64,000 nucleotides of DNA from Fimbriimonadaceae bacterium (GCA_019694835.1 JAIBBE010000177.1:1-64000), one strand, 5' to 3'; counted from the stretch's first letter, positions 18,145 through 26,942 are shown. The notes: a model not told the origin generated them from the letters alone. Made by a program: numbers and translations.

Positions 18145-18257
18145 GATGAGCACTATAGTCGAAATCACCCCTCTCGGACTGGAAATTCCTGCCAGGCGGC
18201 GACGATCCTGTCCAGCGATCACGACTTTACGCTATGGCCGCTAGCGGGCACAAAGCT

Positions 18258-18300
18258 GACGATCGGCTTGGGCGCAACGCGCGTTACCCTGCCGATCGTC
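18258..18300 (-). terminator. Possible hairpin downstream of the small secreted protein gene
   Basis: GACGATCGGC (18258-18267) and GCCGATCGTC (18291-18300) form a 10-base stem with a 23-base loop, about 40 bases past the stop of the gene ending at 18342. There is no T-run, so it is only a candidate. Confidence 0.35.
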
Positions 18301-18341
18301 GGTGGAATGCCTTCGTACTGTGGGTGGTCGATGGACGTCAG

Positions 18342-18821
18342 CTAATTCACAGTGATTCGGACTTGGTCGGTGAACATCGTTCCATTGAGCGCGACGAACC
18401 GAACCCGGATTGATCCGCCCGGCACCACCCAGCGTGAGGCGTTGGTGGAAATCGTGACCGTGCTGGTGGTCATTTGCGTCAGGCCGAAGTTCAGCGGCGC
18501 GACGTGGACCCAACGATTGAGGCGCCAGTCAAAAAGATGCAGTCCAACTGAGCCGGGCGAGTTCTTCTGGGCGCGCACCCGAATATCAATTCTATGGGTT
18601 GCGGCCGCCGTCACATGTGCCCCCGCAATGAGGGACCAGTCGAATCCCCCCGTAACGGCTCGGACAGTGAAGGGTCGGCCGTCCTGCAGTCTGAGCAGTT
18701 CGATGGATCCGATCGAACTCCCGCGGTGCACGGTTAAGGAGTACAGGTTGGCTTCGGTGGCAGCGGCGGCCATCGTCATGCCGAAGGCGGCGAGCATCGT
18801 TGCGGTAATGAGCTTTTTCAT
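18342..18821 (-). CDS. Small secreted protein of unknown function
   Basis: 159 residues from ATG 18821, preceded by GAGGA at good spacing. A signal peptide (MKKLITATMLAAFGMTMAAAATEA) is followed by a strand-rich sequence (ITVN at the end, many alternating hydrophobics), suggesting a beta-sandwich or jelly-roll domain. No family is recognised. It is one of three small MKKL-leader secreted proteins in the window (others at 28440 and 29039). Confidence 0.65.
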   Translation of the reverse strand: MKKLITATMLAAFGMTMAAAATEANLYSLTVHRGSSIGSIELLRLQDGRPFTVRAVTGGFDWSLIAGAHVTAAATHRIDIRVRAQKNSPGSVGLHLFDWRLNRWVHVAPLNFGLTQMTTSTVTISTNASRWVVPGGSIRVRFVALNGTMFTDQVRITVN

Positions 18822-18990
18822 CGTTGGTTTCCTCGTGTTCCTTTCGCCGAAGCGATGCACGTTTGACTGCAACGAAGGGAATCTCTGATGGGCTCAGTGG
18901 GACGGTCGGCTCATGTCGGCAGAGCCCTGTCTTTGGTCAGGGCTGGGGGGACATAAGGGTCGGAGCGGCGAAGAGGTAACCCAACAATAA

Positions 18991-19020
18991 GGAAGGGCGG
19001 ACCCATGGGTCCGCCCTTCC
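18991..19020 (-). terminator. Terminator of the infC-rpmI-rplT operon
   Basis: A perfect 15-base-pair palindrome: GGAAGGGCGGACCCA (18991-19005) and its complement (19006-19020), 14 bases after the rplT stop. A modest T-rich stretch (TTATTGTT) follows on the minus strand. Confidence 0.75.
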
Positions 19021-19034
19021 GAAACTGCCTATCC

Positions 19035-19382
19035 CTAAGCGACGGCTTGCTTGACCAACGCCCGGAAAGCGTCCATGTCGTGGATCGCGAGTTCGCTGAG
19101 CATCTTGCGGTTGACCTGCATACCCTTGACGGTCATTCCGTGGATCAGTTGGTTGTACTTCACGTCGCACTGGCCGCAGGCGGCGCTGATACGGGCGACC
19201 CACAGGCGGCGAAAATCGCGCTTCTTCCGTCGTCGATCGCGGAAGGCGTACTGGCCCGACTTCATTACCTGCTCGTGAGCACGCTTGAAGACGTTCTTCT
19301 TCTGGCCCCAATAGCCAGAAGCCCTTTCGATGATCTTTTTGTGGCGCTTGTGGCGCATTAAGCCACGTTTAACACGTGCCAT
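19035..19382 (-). CDS. rplT: 50S ribosomal protein L20
   Basis: 115 residues, standard length. The basic N-terminal extension MARVKRGLMRHKRHKKIIERASGYWG, AFRDRRRKKRDFRRLWVARI and the C-terminal NRKMLSELAIHD are diagnostic. L20 binds 23S rRNA early in 50S assembly. It is the last gene of the infC-rpmI-rplT operon, 102 bases after rpmI; I saw no obvious L20 autoregulatory leader in that gap. Confidence 0.97.
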   Translation of the reverse strand: MARVKRGLMRHKRHKKIIERASGYWGQKKNVFKRAHEQVMKSGQYAFRDRRRKKRDFRRLWVARISAACGQCDVKYNQLIHGMTVKGMQVNRKMLSELAIHDMDAFRALVKQAVA

Positions 19383-19484
19383 TCTTCTTCACCTCGTTCT
19401 TGGTCGGTGCCGCACCGGGTCCCAGCCGAAAATAGCGGTAGCGGTAGAGTTTGCGGCGGGTCGGGCCATGCGGCCCGACACAAA

Positions 19485-19679
19485 CTACAGGACGAGCAGT
19501 CGCCTCACGCGGCGTCGCTCGCCTTTGAACAGCTCAGGCTCTTGCTCAAGGCGTCGCTTCTGGGCTCCGCTCTTGTGGAAGAACATGTGGTTGTTGTTCG
19601 ACTTGCGGCGCGTGATCTTCCCCGATCCCGTGACCTTGAATCTCTTGGCCGCTGTCTTGTTTGTCCTGATCTTTGGCAT
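19485..19679 (-). CDS. rpmI: 50S ribosomal protein L35
   Basis: 64 residues. [21 protein letters not shown] and [19 protein letters not shown] are characteristic of L35. The start ATG at 19679 is preceded by GGAAAGAAG. The first 134 bases of the gene lie inside the 3' end of infC in another frame, so its translation may be coupled to that of infC. Confidence 0.96.
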   Translation of the reverse strand: MPKIRTNKTAAKRFKVTGSGKITRRKSNNNHMFFHKSGAQKRRLEQEPELFKGERRRVRRLLVL

Positions 19680-20241
19680 CTTGCTTCTTTCCTGTCACCC
19701 CTGGCTTTGGCTGAAGGATCATGATCATCAGCTTGCCATCCAGACTCGGCGGTCGCTCAATGGTGCAGATGTCGTCCAATTTCTTGGCGAAGGCCTCCAT
19801 TTTGCGCAACCCGATCTCCGGGTGGGTGACTTCTCGGGCTCGGAACTGACACGTCACCTTGACCTTGTGTCCCTCTTCGATGAACTTCCTCGCGTTGCGC
19901 GCGAGGGTGGCCAAGTCATTTTCAGCCGTGCCCGGACGCATCTTTATACCCTTAACCTCCTGTTTCGTGCGCTTCCCTTTCTCCTTCTCTTGCTTCTCGG
20001 TCAAGTATTTGAACTTGCCGTAGTCGATGATTTTGCACACGGGAGGTTGAGCCTGCGGCGAGACCATGACGAGGTCTAACCCGGCATCTCGAGCCATATT
20101 GAGCGCTTGGCGGCTTTGGATAATGCCCACCTGCTGCCCGTCTGGCCCAATCACACGGAGATCGCGGAACCTAAGGCACCGCTCATTGACAGGTGGCCCC
20201 TCCTCACGCTGAGGGGGTCGTCGGAATCCGGCTATCGCCAA
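19546..20241 (-). CDS. infC: Translation initiation factor IF-3 with C-terminal extension
   Basis: Prevents premature joining of ribosomal subunits and checks start-codon pairing. The N-domain ([37 protein letters not shown]) and C-domain ([29 protein letters not shown]) are typical. The canonical protein ends at about residue 185 ([10 protein letters not shown]). A 45-residue tail rich in Gln, Glu, Asp and His follows, encoded entirely within rpmI in another frame. The start codon is non-canonical. TTG at 20241 lies right against GAGGTGA, preceded by an in-frame stop. ATA at 20235-20233 has better spacing. E. coli infC uses AUU for autoregulation, so an unusual start is in character. Confidence 0.93.
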   Translation of the reverse strand: MAIAGFRRPPQREEGPPVNERCLRFRDLRVIGPDGQQVGIIQSRQALNMARDAGLDLVMVSPQAQPPVCKIIDYGKFKYLTEKQEKEKGKRTKQEVKGIKMRPGTAENDLATLARNARKFIEEGHKVKVTCQFRAREVTHPEIGLRKMEAFAKKLDDICTIERPPSLDGKLMIMILQPKPGVTGKKQDAKDQDKQDSGQEIQGHGIGEDHAPQVEQQPHVLPQERSPEATP

Positions 20242-20279
20242 TCACCTCGGTTGAATCTGGTTTTATTCATTCAGGACAC

Positions 20280-20309
20280 AGTATATCGCTCCCCCGAAGC
20301 CTACGTCAA
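20280..20309 (-). promoter_or_regulatory. Sigma-70-like promoter of the infC operon
   Basis: On the minus strand TTGACG (20309-20304) and TATACT (20285-20280) are separated by 18 bases. This predicts a short leader of about 30 bases to infC. Confidence 0.7.
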
Positions 20310-20425
20310 ACTTTCGCCCCATTCTCGGTGATTTGCCTTCTTGTGCCATGGTCCTAGTGGACGAAACCCAGGGTCCCTCAGCCTGCGTACAGCGTTTCGA
20401 GAACTCTTTTCTTGGAGGTTTGTCG

Positions 20426-21661
20426 ATGAAGACAGGATGGAAGTGGGCCGTGGTGGCGGCCGCAGCGATGTTGATGAGCGCCGGCGTCTATACGCAGGTC
20501 TCGGCTCAGACCGAGTCGAAGATCAAGGCGACGCTGTCGAAAAAGGTGACCAAGAGCTTCAACAACGCCAAGCTCGACGACGTTTTGGCTTGGCTGAAGA
20601 CCCAGGGCGTGAGCTTCGTGGTTCGCCCCGGCAGCATTTCGAAAGATGCCCGCATCACCGTGAACATCGTGGATCAGCCCCTTGAGGATGCCGTGGACGC
20701 CATCGCGTCCGCCTTTGACTCTCGCTGGGATCGTGAAGGTCAGGTATTCGTGCTGAAGCCGGGCCCGACGATGTGGAAGGGCGATTTCGAAATGCCGAAG
20801 ATCGAAGTCTGGGACTCAAAAGACATGCCGAAGTTCCTGGGCCAAATGCCCAAGTTCGACGACAAAACGTTTAAGGCCGAGATGGACGAACTCAACAAGA
20901 AACTCGGCACGATGAAGCTCCCCGCTTTCGATGAGGCTTGGCACAAGAATCTCGCCGAAATCGAAAAACTCGCCGAGCAGGCCAAGAAGGAAACGGGCAA
21001 AGAAAACCTGACCGACGAAGACCTCAAGAAGTATCCCGAGCTGAAGAAGAAGCTCGACAAGCTCGAAGCCGACACCGAAAAGTGGGGCAACGAGTTTGGC
21101 GAGAAGTTCGGGAAGGAAATGGAAGCCTGGGGCGAGGAATTCGGCAAGAAGATGGAACTCCGCGCCAAGGACTTCGAGAAGTTGAGCGAGATGGACGCCA
21201 AGACCCAGAAGGAATTCGCCGAGAAGATGGAACTCAAGGCGAAGGAGATGGCCAAAGCAGCCGAAGCCTGGGAGAAGCAGGGGGGCAAGGAGTTCGAGAA
21301 GCAAATGGAACTCCACGGCAAGGAGATGGAGAAACTTCAAGCCGAATTGGAGAAGAAGTTCGGCAAGGACTTCGAAGCCAAGATGAAAGCCCACGCCGAT
21401 CGCTTGGAGAAAGAACTCAAGAATAAGGACTGGGGCAAGCTCGAAGGCAAGAACTGGATGGTCCTGAAGGACAAGAACGTCAAGGAACTGCTCAAGTCGC
21501 TGACCGAGACCCAGAAGTCCAAGCAGAAGGATCGAGGCTACCTCCTGCCCGAGGACCTTACACCGGCTCAGCGAGAGCTGCTCGGAAGCCTTCCCGAGGG
21601 CAGCGATTGGTCGATAACCTATACCGTCGACGGCCAAACAATAACGGTGAAAGGCCGTTAG
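20426..21661 (+). CDS. Secreted Lys/Glu-rich coiled-coil protein with secretin-like N-terminal domain
   Basis: 411 residues from ATG 20426 (TGGAGG upstream). A signal peptide (to about residue 29, VSAQ) is followed by a roughly 65-residue domain (SFNNAKLDDVLAWLKTQGVSFVV ... ITVNIVDQPLEDAVDAIASAF). This has the pattern of the short secretin/TonB N-terminal (STN-type) domain. Residues about 130-370 are almost purely charged helix with a loose repeat, EKxMELxxKEMxK, interrupted by short WG/FG motifs (KFGKEMEAWGEEFGKK). A small strand domain (WSITYTVDGQTITVKGR) ends the protein. Long charged helices of this kind often span the periplasm; the role is unknown. A strong terminator follows. Confidence 0.75.
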   Translation: MKTGWKWAVVAAAAMLMSAGVYTQVSAQTESKIKATLSKKVTKSFNNAKLDDVLAWLKTQGVSFVVRPGSISKDARITVNIVDQPLEDAVDAIASAFDSRWDREGQVFVLKPGPTMWKGDFEMPKIEVWDSKDMPKFLGQMPKFDDKTFKAEMDELNKKLGTMKLPAFDEAWHKNLAEIEKLAEQAKKETGKENLTDEDLKKYPELKKKLDKLEADTEKWGNEFGEKFGKEMEAWGEEFGKKMELRAKDFEKLSEMDAKTQKEFAEKMELKAKEMAKAAEAWEKQGGKEFEKQMELHGKEMEKLQAELEKKFGKDFEAKMKAHADRLEKELKNKDWGKLEGKNWMVLKDKNVKELLKSLTETQKSKQKDRGYLLPEDLTPAQRELLGSLPEGSDWSITYTVDGQTITVKGR

Positions 21662-21684
21662 ACCGACGTGACTTTGGATGAAAG

Positions 21685-21709
21685 GCCGACCCGCAAGGGT
21701 CGGCTTTTT
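21685..21709 (+). terminator. Rho-independent terminator
   Basis: GCCGACCC (21685-21692), loop GCAA, GGGTCGGC (21697-21704), then TTTTTG. It ends the transcript of the coiled-coil protein gene. Confidence 0.9.
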
Positions 21710-21735
21710 GTTTGGGCATGTCGGAGTCATACTAA

Positions 21736-23192
21736 GTGCTTGTGAACCGCAAGGTCTTTGTCCTAATTGCCGTCGTCACGGTGTTGATGCTGGGAGGCTA
21801 TTGGGTTACGGGAAAGCGAGCGCGCGAGAGAAGCACCATGTCCGGCTTCTTCGAAAGCGAGTCGTTCACGGTTGCGTCGCGAGTAGCGGGGCGCGTGAAG
21901 CGGATTGCCGTGGATGAAGGGGACAGGATCACGCTTCAGCAGGTTCTCGTTGAGTTCGAAGCCAGGCCCAATCTCGCCGAAACCGCTGCCGCAGATGCCG
22001 TGGCTCAGCAGGCAAGAGACCACCTTGCCGAGGCCGAGGCTGGCCCAAGGCCCGAGGAGGTCCTTCGTCAACGGCAGGCTGTCTTGGAGGCGCGGGCAAA
22101 CCTGGCAAAACTCCAAGAGGGCCCCCTTCCCGAGGAGATCGGCGCCGCACGTGCGCGCGTTGAGGCAGCGCAATCCCAACTGAGGAAGGTCGAGAGCGGA
22201 AGCCGACCGGAAGAGATAGCTCGGGCGCGAGCCGCCGAGCGACAAGCCGCGAATCGCTTAGCACAGCTTCGCAACGGTCCAACTGAACAGGAGCGTAGTC
22301 AAGCCAAAGCACGGCTGGACGCCGCCTTAGCCCAGGAGGCCTATGCGAAGCAGGAGTCGGAGCGGACTCAGCGCCTCTTTACCGAAGGTGCGGTGTCGAA
22401 GCAGGCGGCCGAACGTGCGTCGACCGCACTCGATCAAGCGGCTGCAGCGCGCCGAATCGAAGAGCAAGCCTATGACCGGGCGATGCTGGGCACCCGTCCC
22501 GAAGAGATCGCGCAAGCCGAAGATGCCCATCGGCAGGCAAAGGCCAACTTGGATTTGGTTCTAGCCGGGAGTCGGCGCGAGGACCGGGACGCGGCGCGCG
22601 CCGAGTTGGCCGTTGCGACCGAAAACCTGCGATTGCTTCAACGAGGCACCCGGAAAGAAGACCTTGCCGCAGCGAAAGCGCGGCTTGCCCAGGCCGAGGC
22701 GACCCTCAAGCTTCTCGAGGAAGGGACTCGAAAAGAAGTAATCGCACAAGCGCGGGCAGCGGCTCAAGCGGCCGAATCGACGGCTCGCGCAGCCTCTGAC
22801 CGAACTCGGGAGGCCACCCTGTTGGCGCCTCGCCCCGGGGTTGTTCAAGACGTCTGGTTGCAGTGGGGGATTTGGTTTCGCCCGGGACACCGTTGCTCAG
22901 GATCGACGATCCCGAGGACATTTGGCTGCGAGTCTACGTCCCCGAAGTTCACCTGGCGAAGGTGAAGGTTGGCGATCCAGCCAAAATTGAAGTCGATGGC
23001 ATCGAAGGTTGGCTCAGCGCCGACGTTGAGTCGATTGCTGTCGAAGGAGAGTACACACCGGCGAACCTTCAAACCCCATCCGAGCGTGGCCGTCAGGTGT
23101 TTGCCGTTCGACTCCGGCTCCGCGCACCCGATCGGCGCATCAAAGCTGGCATGTATGCAAGCGTTCGACGCTTGGGACAATGGAGCGAATGA
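21736..23192 (+). pseudogene. HlyD/MFP-type periplasmic adaptor of an ABC exporter, split by a -1 frameshift
   Basis: Frame 1 (21736-22965) encodes an N-terminal membrane anchor (FVLIAVVTVLMLGGYWVTG), a first half lipoyl domain (SRVAGRVKRIAVDEGDRI), a very long helical hairpin, and the start of the second half lipoyl domain (ATLLAPRPGVVQDVWLQ). The expected continuation (GDLVSPGTPLLRIDDPEDIWLRVYV and the beta-barrel domain) is in the -1 frame, to the stop at 23192. The switch is at GTGGGGGATTT near 22862-22869; one extra G would restore a single 485-residue adaptor. It is followed by the ATPase (ATGA overlap) and permease. Either a real mutation or a G-run sequencing error. The site is not a good canonical slippery heptamer. 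The start could be GTG 21736 or 21742. Confidence 0.8.
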
Positions 23193-24124
23193 ACGCGATC
23201 GAACTGGAAGGCCTAACGCGCCGATTCGGTTCCTTTACGGCCGTCGACGACCTCACGTTCTCGGTGGCCAAGGGCCAAATCTTCGGATTTCTAGGCCCCA
23301 ATGGGAGCGGCAAAAGCACCTGCATTCGCATGCTGTGCGGGCTGCTCGAGCCGACTTCCGGCCGGGCGTGGGTGAATGGCTACGACGTGGCCAAGCAGCC
23401 CGAAGACGTCAAACGGTCGATCGGCTACATGAATCAGGCTTTCAGCCTCTATCGCGACCTTACGGTGCGCGAGAATCTCGACTTCTTCGGTGGGGTCTAT
23501 GGCTTGAAGGGTCGACGCCTTGCTGATCGCCGCGAAGCTGTCATCGACCTCGTAGGTATCCACCGATACGTCGATCAAATCAGCGGAACCCTTTCTGGAG
23601 GTTGGAAACAGCGTCTTGCGTTGGCCGCTTCGCTCATCCACGAACCTGAACTCATCTTTCTCGATGAGCCGACGGCGGGAATTGATCCGGTCGCCCGCCG
23701 CGATCTCTGGGACCTCCTGTTCGAACTGGCCGCCAAAGGTAAGACCCTCTTCGTAACCACCCACTACATGGACGAGGCCGAGAGATGCAACGATATTGGC
23801 TACATCTACCTGTCGAAGCTGATGGTCAAGGGGACGCCCGCGCAGCTCAAGGCCATGCCGGAAGTTCAGCCGGTCGGAACAAAGCGCGTGGCCGTCGCAT
23901 CAAACGACCCTTCTCGTGCTTTGTTCGCGATCAAGGTTGCCCCGTTCGTCTTGGATGCGACCCTGGTCGAAGCAGAGATTCACGTTCTGATGACCGAGTC
24001 GACTCCGGTCAGTGCCCTTCGAGATGTCCTGGATGCGCAGCACATCCACCATGGGGAAATCCGTCCCATCGAGCCCTCACTTGAGGACGTGTTCGTTACG
24101 CTGACGAGGAGCCTTGGCGGATGA
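23189..24124 (+). CDS. ABC transporter ATP-binding protein (ABC-2 drug/lipid export type)
   Basis: About 311 residues. Walker A GPNGSGKST, signature LSGGWKQRL, Walker B LIFLDEPTAGIDP and the switch histidine in FVTTHYMDEAERC are all present. The C-terminal extension (PSLEDVFVTLTRSLGG) is typical of YbhF/DrrA-type exporters. ATG 23189 overlaps the adaptor stop (ATGA); ATG 23180 is an alternative. With the HlyD-like gene and the ABC-2 permease it forms an export system like E. coli YbhGFSR. The single permease here suggests a homodimer, or a second permease elsewhere. Confidence 0.93.
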   Translation: MNAIELEGLTRRFGSFTAVDDLTFSVAKGQIFGFLGPNGSGKSTCIRMLCGLLEPTSGRAWVNGYDVAKQPEDVKRSIGYMNQAFSLYRDLTVRENLDFFGGVYGLKGRRLADRREAVIDLVGIHRYVDQISGTLSGGWKQRLALAASLIHEPELIFLDEPTAGIDPVARRDLWDLLFELAAKGKTLFVTTHYMDEAERCNDIGYIYLSKLMVKGTPAQLKAMPEVQPVGTKRVAVASNDPSRALFAIKVAPFVLDATLVEAEIHVLMTESTPVSALRDVLDAQHIHHGEIRPIEPSLEDVFVTLTRSLGG

Positions 24125-25191
24125 ACGGTTACCTCGCCATTTTGCGGAAAGAGATCGTTCACATCCGGCGCGATCCCACGACGCTCGTCTTTGCCCTCAT
24201 GATCCCGCTGATTCAGCTGGTCCTCTTCGGCTTCGCCATCGACTTCGACGTTCGGTACATCCCTACGGTCGTTGCGGACTTCGATCGCTCGCGGGAGAGC
24301 CGTGAATACCTCACCTCGCTTCGAAACACTGAGTACATTTTGATTCGCTATCGGGTGTCAACCCTCGACGAGGTTGGGGACCTTTTGCGAAGCGGCAAAG
24401 CAAGACTCGGGATTGTCATTCCTCCCGACTTTGCGCGCCGCTTTGGATCCACGCGTCCTCCTCAAGTCAAAGTACTCGTTGATGGCTCCGACTCGACGGT
24501 GGCCATCCGCGGACTGCAGGCGTTTCGTCGTCCGACCAAGGCTTTGCCTGCCGTAGACGTGCGGTCGTCTGTCCTCTACAACCCCGATATGAAGACCGCC
24601 CGCTTTATGATTCCCGGGCTCATCGGGATCATCCTTCAGATGGTGACGGTTTCGCTGACCAGCTTCAGCTTGGTTCGGGAAAAAGAGCAAGGGACGCTCG
24701 AACAGATCATGGTCACGCCGATCGGACGTCTGGGTCTGATGCTCGGCAAATTGACGCCCTACGCCGTACTCGCCATGATCGAAATGGCGGTTGTGCTGCT
24801 TCTCGGTGCAATCGTGTTTGACGTGCACGTTGCCGGCAGCATCGTTCAACTGATCGCGATGACGGTTCCGTTCGTCTTGGCTTCGTTGGCTCTGGGCTTG
24901 CTGATTTCGACGATCGCCAAAAATCAAGCGCAAGCCCTGCAGATGACCATGCTTACGATGATGCCTTCCTTCATTCTCTCGGGGTTTACGTTCCCCCGAG
25001 AGACGATGCCCGGCCCGATTTATGTCTTGTCCGGCGCCTTTCCGGTGACCTATTTCATCGAGATCCTGCGCGGCGTGATTGTCCGGGGAGCCGGGTTCGT
25101 CGAGTTGTGGCCCAACGTCTTGGCTCTTCTCGTGATCATGACTCTCTTAATCGTCCTGTCAACGACCCGTTTCCGGAAAAGTATCGGCTAG
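24121..25191 (+). CDS. ABC-2 type permease (YbhR/YhhJ-like)
   Basis: 356 residues. An N-terminal cytoplasmic helix (MNGYLAILRKEIVHIRRDPTT) and one membrane segment precede a roughly 130-residue extracytoplasmic domain. Five membrane helices follow from about residue 165, including the ABC-2 signature TLEQIMVTPIGRLGLMLGKLTPYAVLAM. The start overlaps the ATPase stop (ATGA). It exports an unknown, possibly toxic, hydrophobic substrate together with the ATPase and the frameshifted adaptor. Its TAG stop shares the palindrome CTAG (25188-25191) with the convergent gene. Confidence 0.92.
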   Translation: MNGYLAILRKEIVHIRRDPTTLVFALMIPLIQLVLFGFAIDFDVRYIPTVVADFDRSRESREYLTSLRNTEYILIRYRVSTLDEVGDLLRSGKARLGIVIPPDFARRFGSTRPPQVKVLVDGSDSTVAIRGLQAFRRPTKALPAVDVRSSVLYNPDMKTARFMIPGLIGIILQMVTVSLTSFSLVREKEQGTLEQIMVTPIGRLGLMLGKLTPYAVLAMIEMAVVLLLGAIVFDVHVAGSIVQLIAMTVPFVLASLALGLLISTIAKNQAQALQMTMLTMMPSFILSGFTFPRETMPGPIYVLSGAFPVTYFIEILRGVIVRGAGFVELWPNVLALLVIMTLLIVLSTTRFRKSIG

Positions 25192-25856
25192 GATTTCTTG
25201 TCTGGCAGGCGAGTGATCTTGAACGAGGCGGTTCCATCGCTGATGACGACCGTGCCCGTCGACTCCAACAGCTTTCCAGTCTTGGTGAGAAACGTCGAAG
25301 TCGAGGTCACTTTGCCAGGCGTGTCTCCGGGAGGCGTGACTTCGAGTCCATATCTGATCTTAGTTTTGCCATCATCGCCCGGTTTTGCCGAATCGACCGT
25401 GCCTTCACCCTTAACGGTCAGGCCAGATCCGCCGCTTTTCCAGTCGATGGGAAACACCTTGCCCAAGGTCACCTCATCCTTCGGGAGGTAGTTGCAGATG
25501 CTGTAGATTACGAGCAAGACGGCTTGATCGCGGGTTTCGAGGTCGGGCGACATCCCGAACTTATCGAACTTGGATTTGAACGTGCCGGTTCCGTCGATCC
25601 CCATCGGGCTTTCGAACTTTTCGATCTTCATTTCGAAGTCGGCACCACCGTCATCGAGGGTCTTCTTGATCGTCAAGAGGACCTCGCCGGTGATCTGGAC
25701 CGGATTTCCGCCCTGATCCATACTGAATTCGATCTTGTAACGGCTCTGTTCCCCCTCGACGTAGCGGTGGGTTAGGGAGACCTTATCTTCTGTGGCCCCC
25801 AAGGGTGCGGCCGCCAGAAAGAGTCCCAATGCAGCAGTGAACGTTCGTGATTTCAT
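25188..25856 (-). CDS. Secreted protein of unknown function
   Basis: 222 residues with a clear signal peptide (MKSRTFTAALGLFLAAAPLGAT). The mature part is all-beta in character, with long antiparallel-like strands (SRYKIEFSMDQGG ... VLLTIKKTLDDGGADFEMKIEKFESP). Similar 200-230-residue lipid-binding-like periplasmic proteins are common in planctomycetes and armatimonads, but I know no name for the family. It is convergent with the ABC permease and stands alone. Confidence 0.65.
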   Translation of the reverse strand: MKSRTFTAALGLFLAAAPLGATEDKVSLTHRYVEGEQSRYKIEFSMDQGGNPVQITGEVLLTIKKTLDDGGADFEMKIEKFESPMGIDGTGTFKSKFDKFGMSPDLETRDQAVLLVIYSICNYLPKDEVTLGKVFPIDWKSGGSGLTVKGEGTVDSAKPGDDGKTKIRYGLEVTPPGDTPGKVTSTSTFLTKTGKLLESTGTVVISDGTASFKITRLPDKKS

Positions 25857-25931
25857 GAATATCCTCCAACCAATGTGCTTGTTCGGGGATACCTTTCATT
25901 TCCGCTCTGGGTTGCAGTGACTGGGACCAGA

Positions 25932-26942
25932 CTATTCGGCGCGTCCAACCACGATCGTGAGGATCGAAGACGTTTGGCCCCGGCGAGCTGTGAGTGAAAT
26001 GGTTGACCCTGGCTTCTGACGAAAGAGGAAGACGGCGAGGTCCGTCGGGCCACCAATGGGCGTATCATTCGCCTTGACGATCACATCGCCAACCCGCATT
26101 CCCCCTTTCGCCGATGGTGAGTTTGGTAGAACTGCTTCGATGAGGGCACCTTCACCGTTGGCGTCGCGGAAGAAGCAGCCAATCGAGGGGTGGATGGGCC
26201 GGTGACTGGGTGATCGGAACCCCTCAACGACGCGGGCGAGGATTTCTGGACCAACGCTGTATCCGATGGTCATGGTGCCGGGGCCGAACTTCTGGTTGGG
26301 GAGCGCCGTACGGTCGCGCAAACTGCTTTCGGTGTTGGATAGCTGGCGAGACAGGTTTGCGGCGCTTCCGCCTTGCTGCATGAGCTCAAGGGAGGCACCC
26401 AAGACACCGGTGAGCTTTCCATCGTAGCTGAAGACCATCGATCCACCGAAGCGCTGATCGGGCGTTTCGAACCGAATTTCAGAAAGCGGAACGTAGCGAA
26501 GTGAGGGACGGACGACGCCTGCCCGGTCCATGGACACGAATTCACCGCGAATCAGCCCGGTCGGCAGAGCCGCGAGCATGGGTCGCCCTAGTAGCGCCTT
26601 GCCGTCGGTGACGACGACCGGGACCATGTTCGGCTGGTTCCAGCGGTCGGCTTGCAGCAGAGAAAGCTGAGTCGGCTCGTCGGTAAAGATCAAGCGCAAC
26701 GTGACGGTTTCGCCGGACCTGAGTTTGCCGCTGACTCGATTGGCCATCAGAACGCTGCGATGGGCCAGGAATGTGCCCGAGGAATCGAGGAGCACGGCAG
26801 TACCGGTTGCGAATCCACCGGACTCGATGGTCGCAATAGACCGGCCGATGCGCTCCCATGCCTTCCGCTCCTCGGCGGGCAGCTGGGTTTCGAGCTGCGC
26901 TCCCACTTGGCCGAGTCCGTAGCTAACCGCCAATAACCACAT
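25932..26942 (-). CDS. Secreted trypsin-fold/PDZ protein with degenerate protease site
   Basis: 336 residues with a short signal (MWLLAVSYGLGQVGAQ). The N-terminal 220 residues have the layout of a DegP/HtrA-type serine protease (ESGGFATGTAVLLDSSGTFLAHRSVL). Where the catalytic GNSG should be there is RFGGSMVF, so the serine is displaced or lost. The C-terminal 90 residues are a PDZ domain (GALIEAVLPNSPSAKGGMRVGDVIVKANDTPIGG). It is the third gene of an ECF sigma / anti-sigma operon and overlaps the anti-sigma gene by 20 bases. A role in envelope-stress sensing is plausible by analogy with DegS/RseP partners, not shown. Confidence 0.75.
   Translation of the reverse strand: MWLLAVSYGLGQVGAQLETQLPAEERKAWERIGRSIATIESGGFATGTAVLLDSSGTFLAHRSVLMANRVSGKLRSGETVTLRLIFTDEPTQLSLLQADRWNQPNMVPVVVTDGKALLGRPMLAALPTGLIRGEFVSMDRAGVVRPSLRYVPLSEIRFETPDQRFGGSMVFSYDGKLTGVLGASLELMQQGGSAANLSRQLSNTESSLRDRTALPNQKFGPGTMTIGYSVGPEILARVVEGFRSPSHRPIHPSIGCFFRDANGEGALIEAVLPNSPSAKGGMRVGDVIVKANDTPIGGPTDLAVFLFRQKPGSTISLTARRGQTSSILTIVVGRAE

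Noticed and set aside
19383..19484. L20 leader autoregulatory element
   Set aside because: The 102-base rpmI-rplT gap shows no clear pseudoknot or L20-site mimic, and no such element fits upstream of infC either.
20816..21730. 304-residue Leu/Glu-rich open frame on the minus strand
   Set aside because: It is the complement of the Lys/Glu coiled-coil coding sequence; the plus strand has signal peptide, ribosome binding site and terminator.
22855..22875. Programmed -1 frameshift in the HlyD-like gene
   Set aside because: The G-run does not form an X-XXY-YYZ heptamer in the incoming frame, and I see no convincing stimulatory pseudoknot; mutation or sequencing error is simpler.
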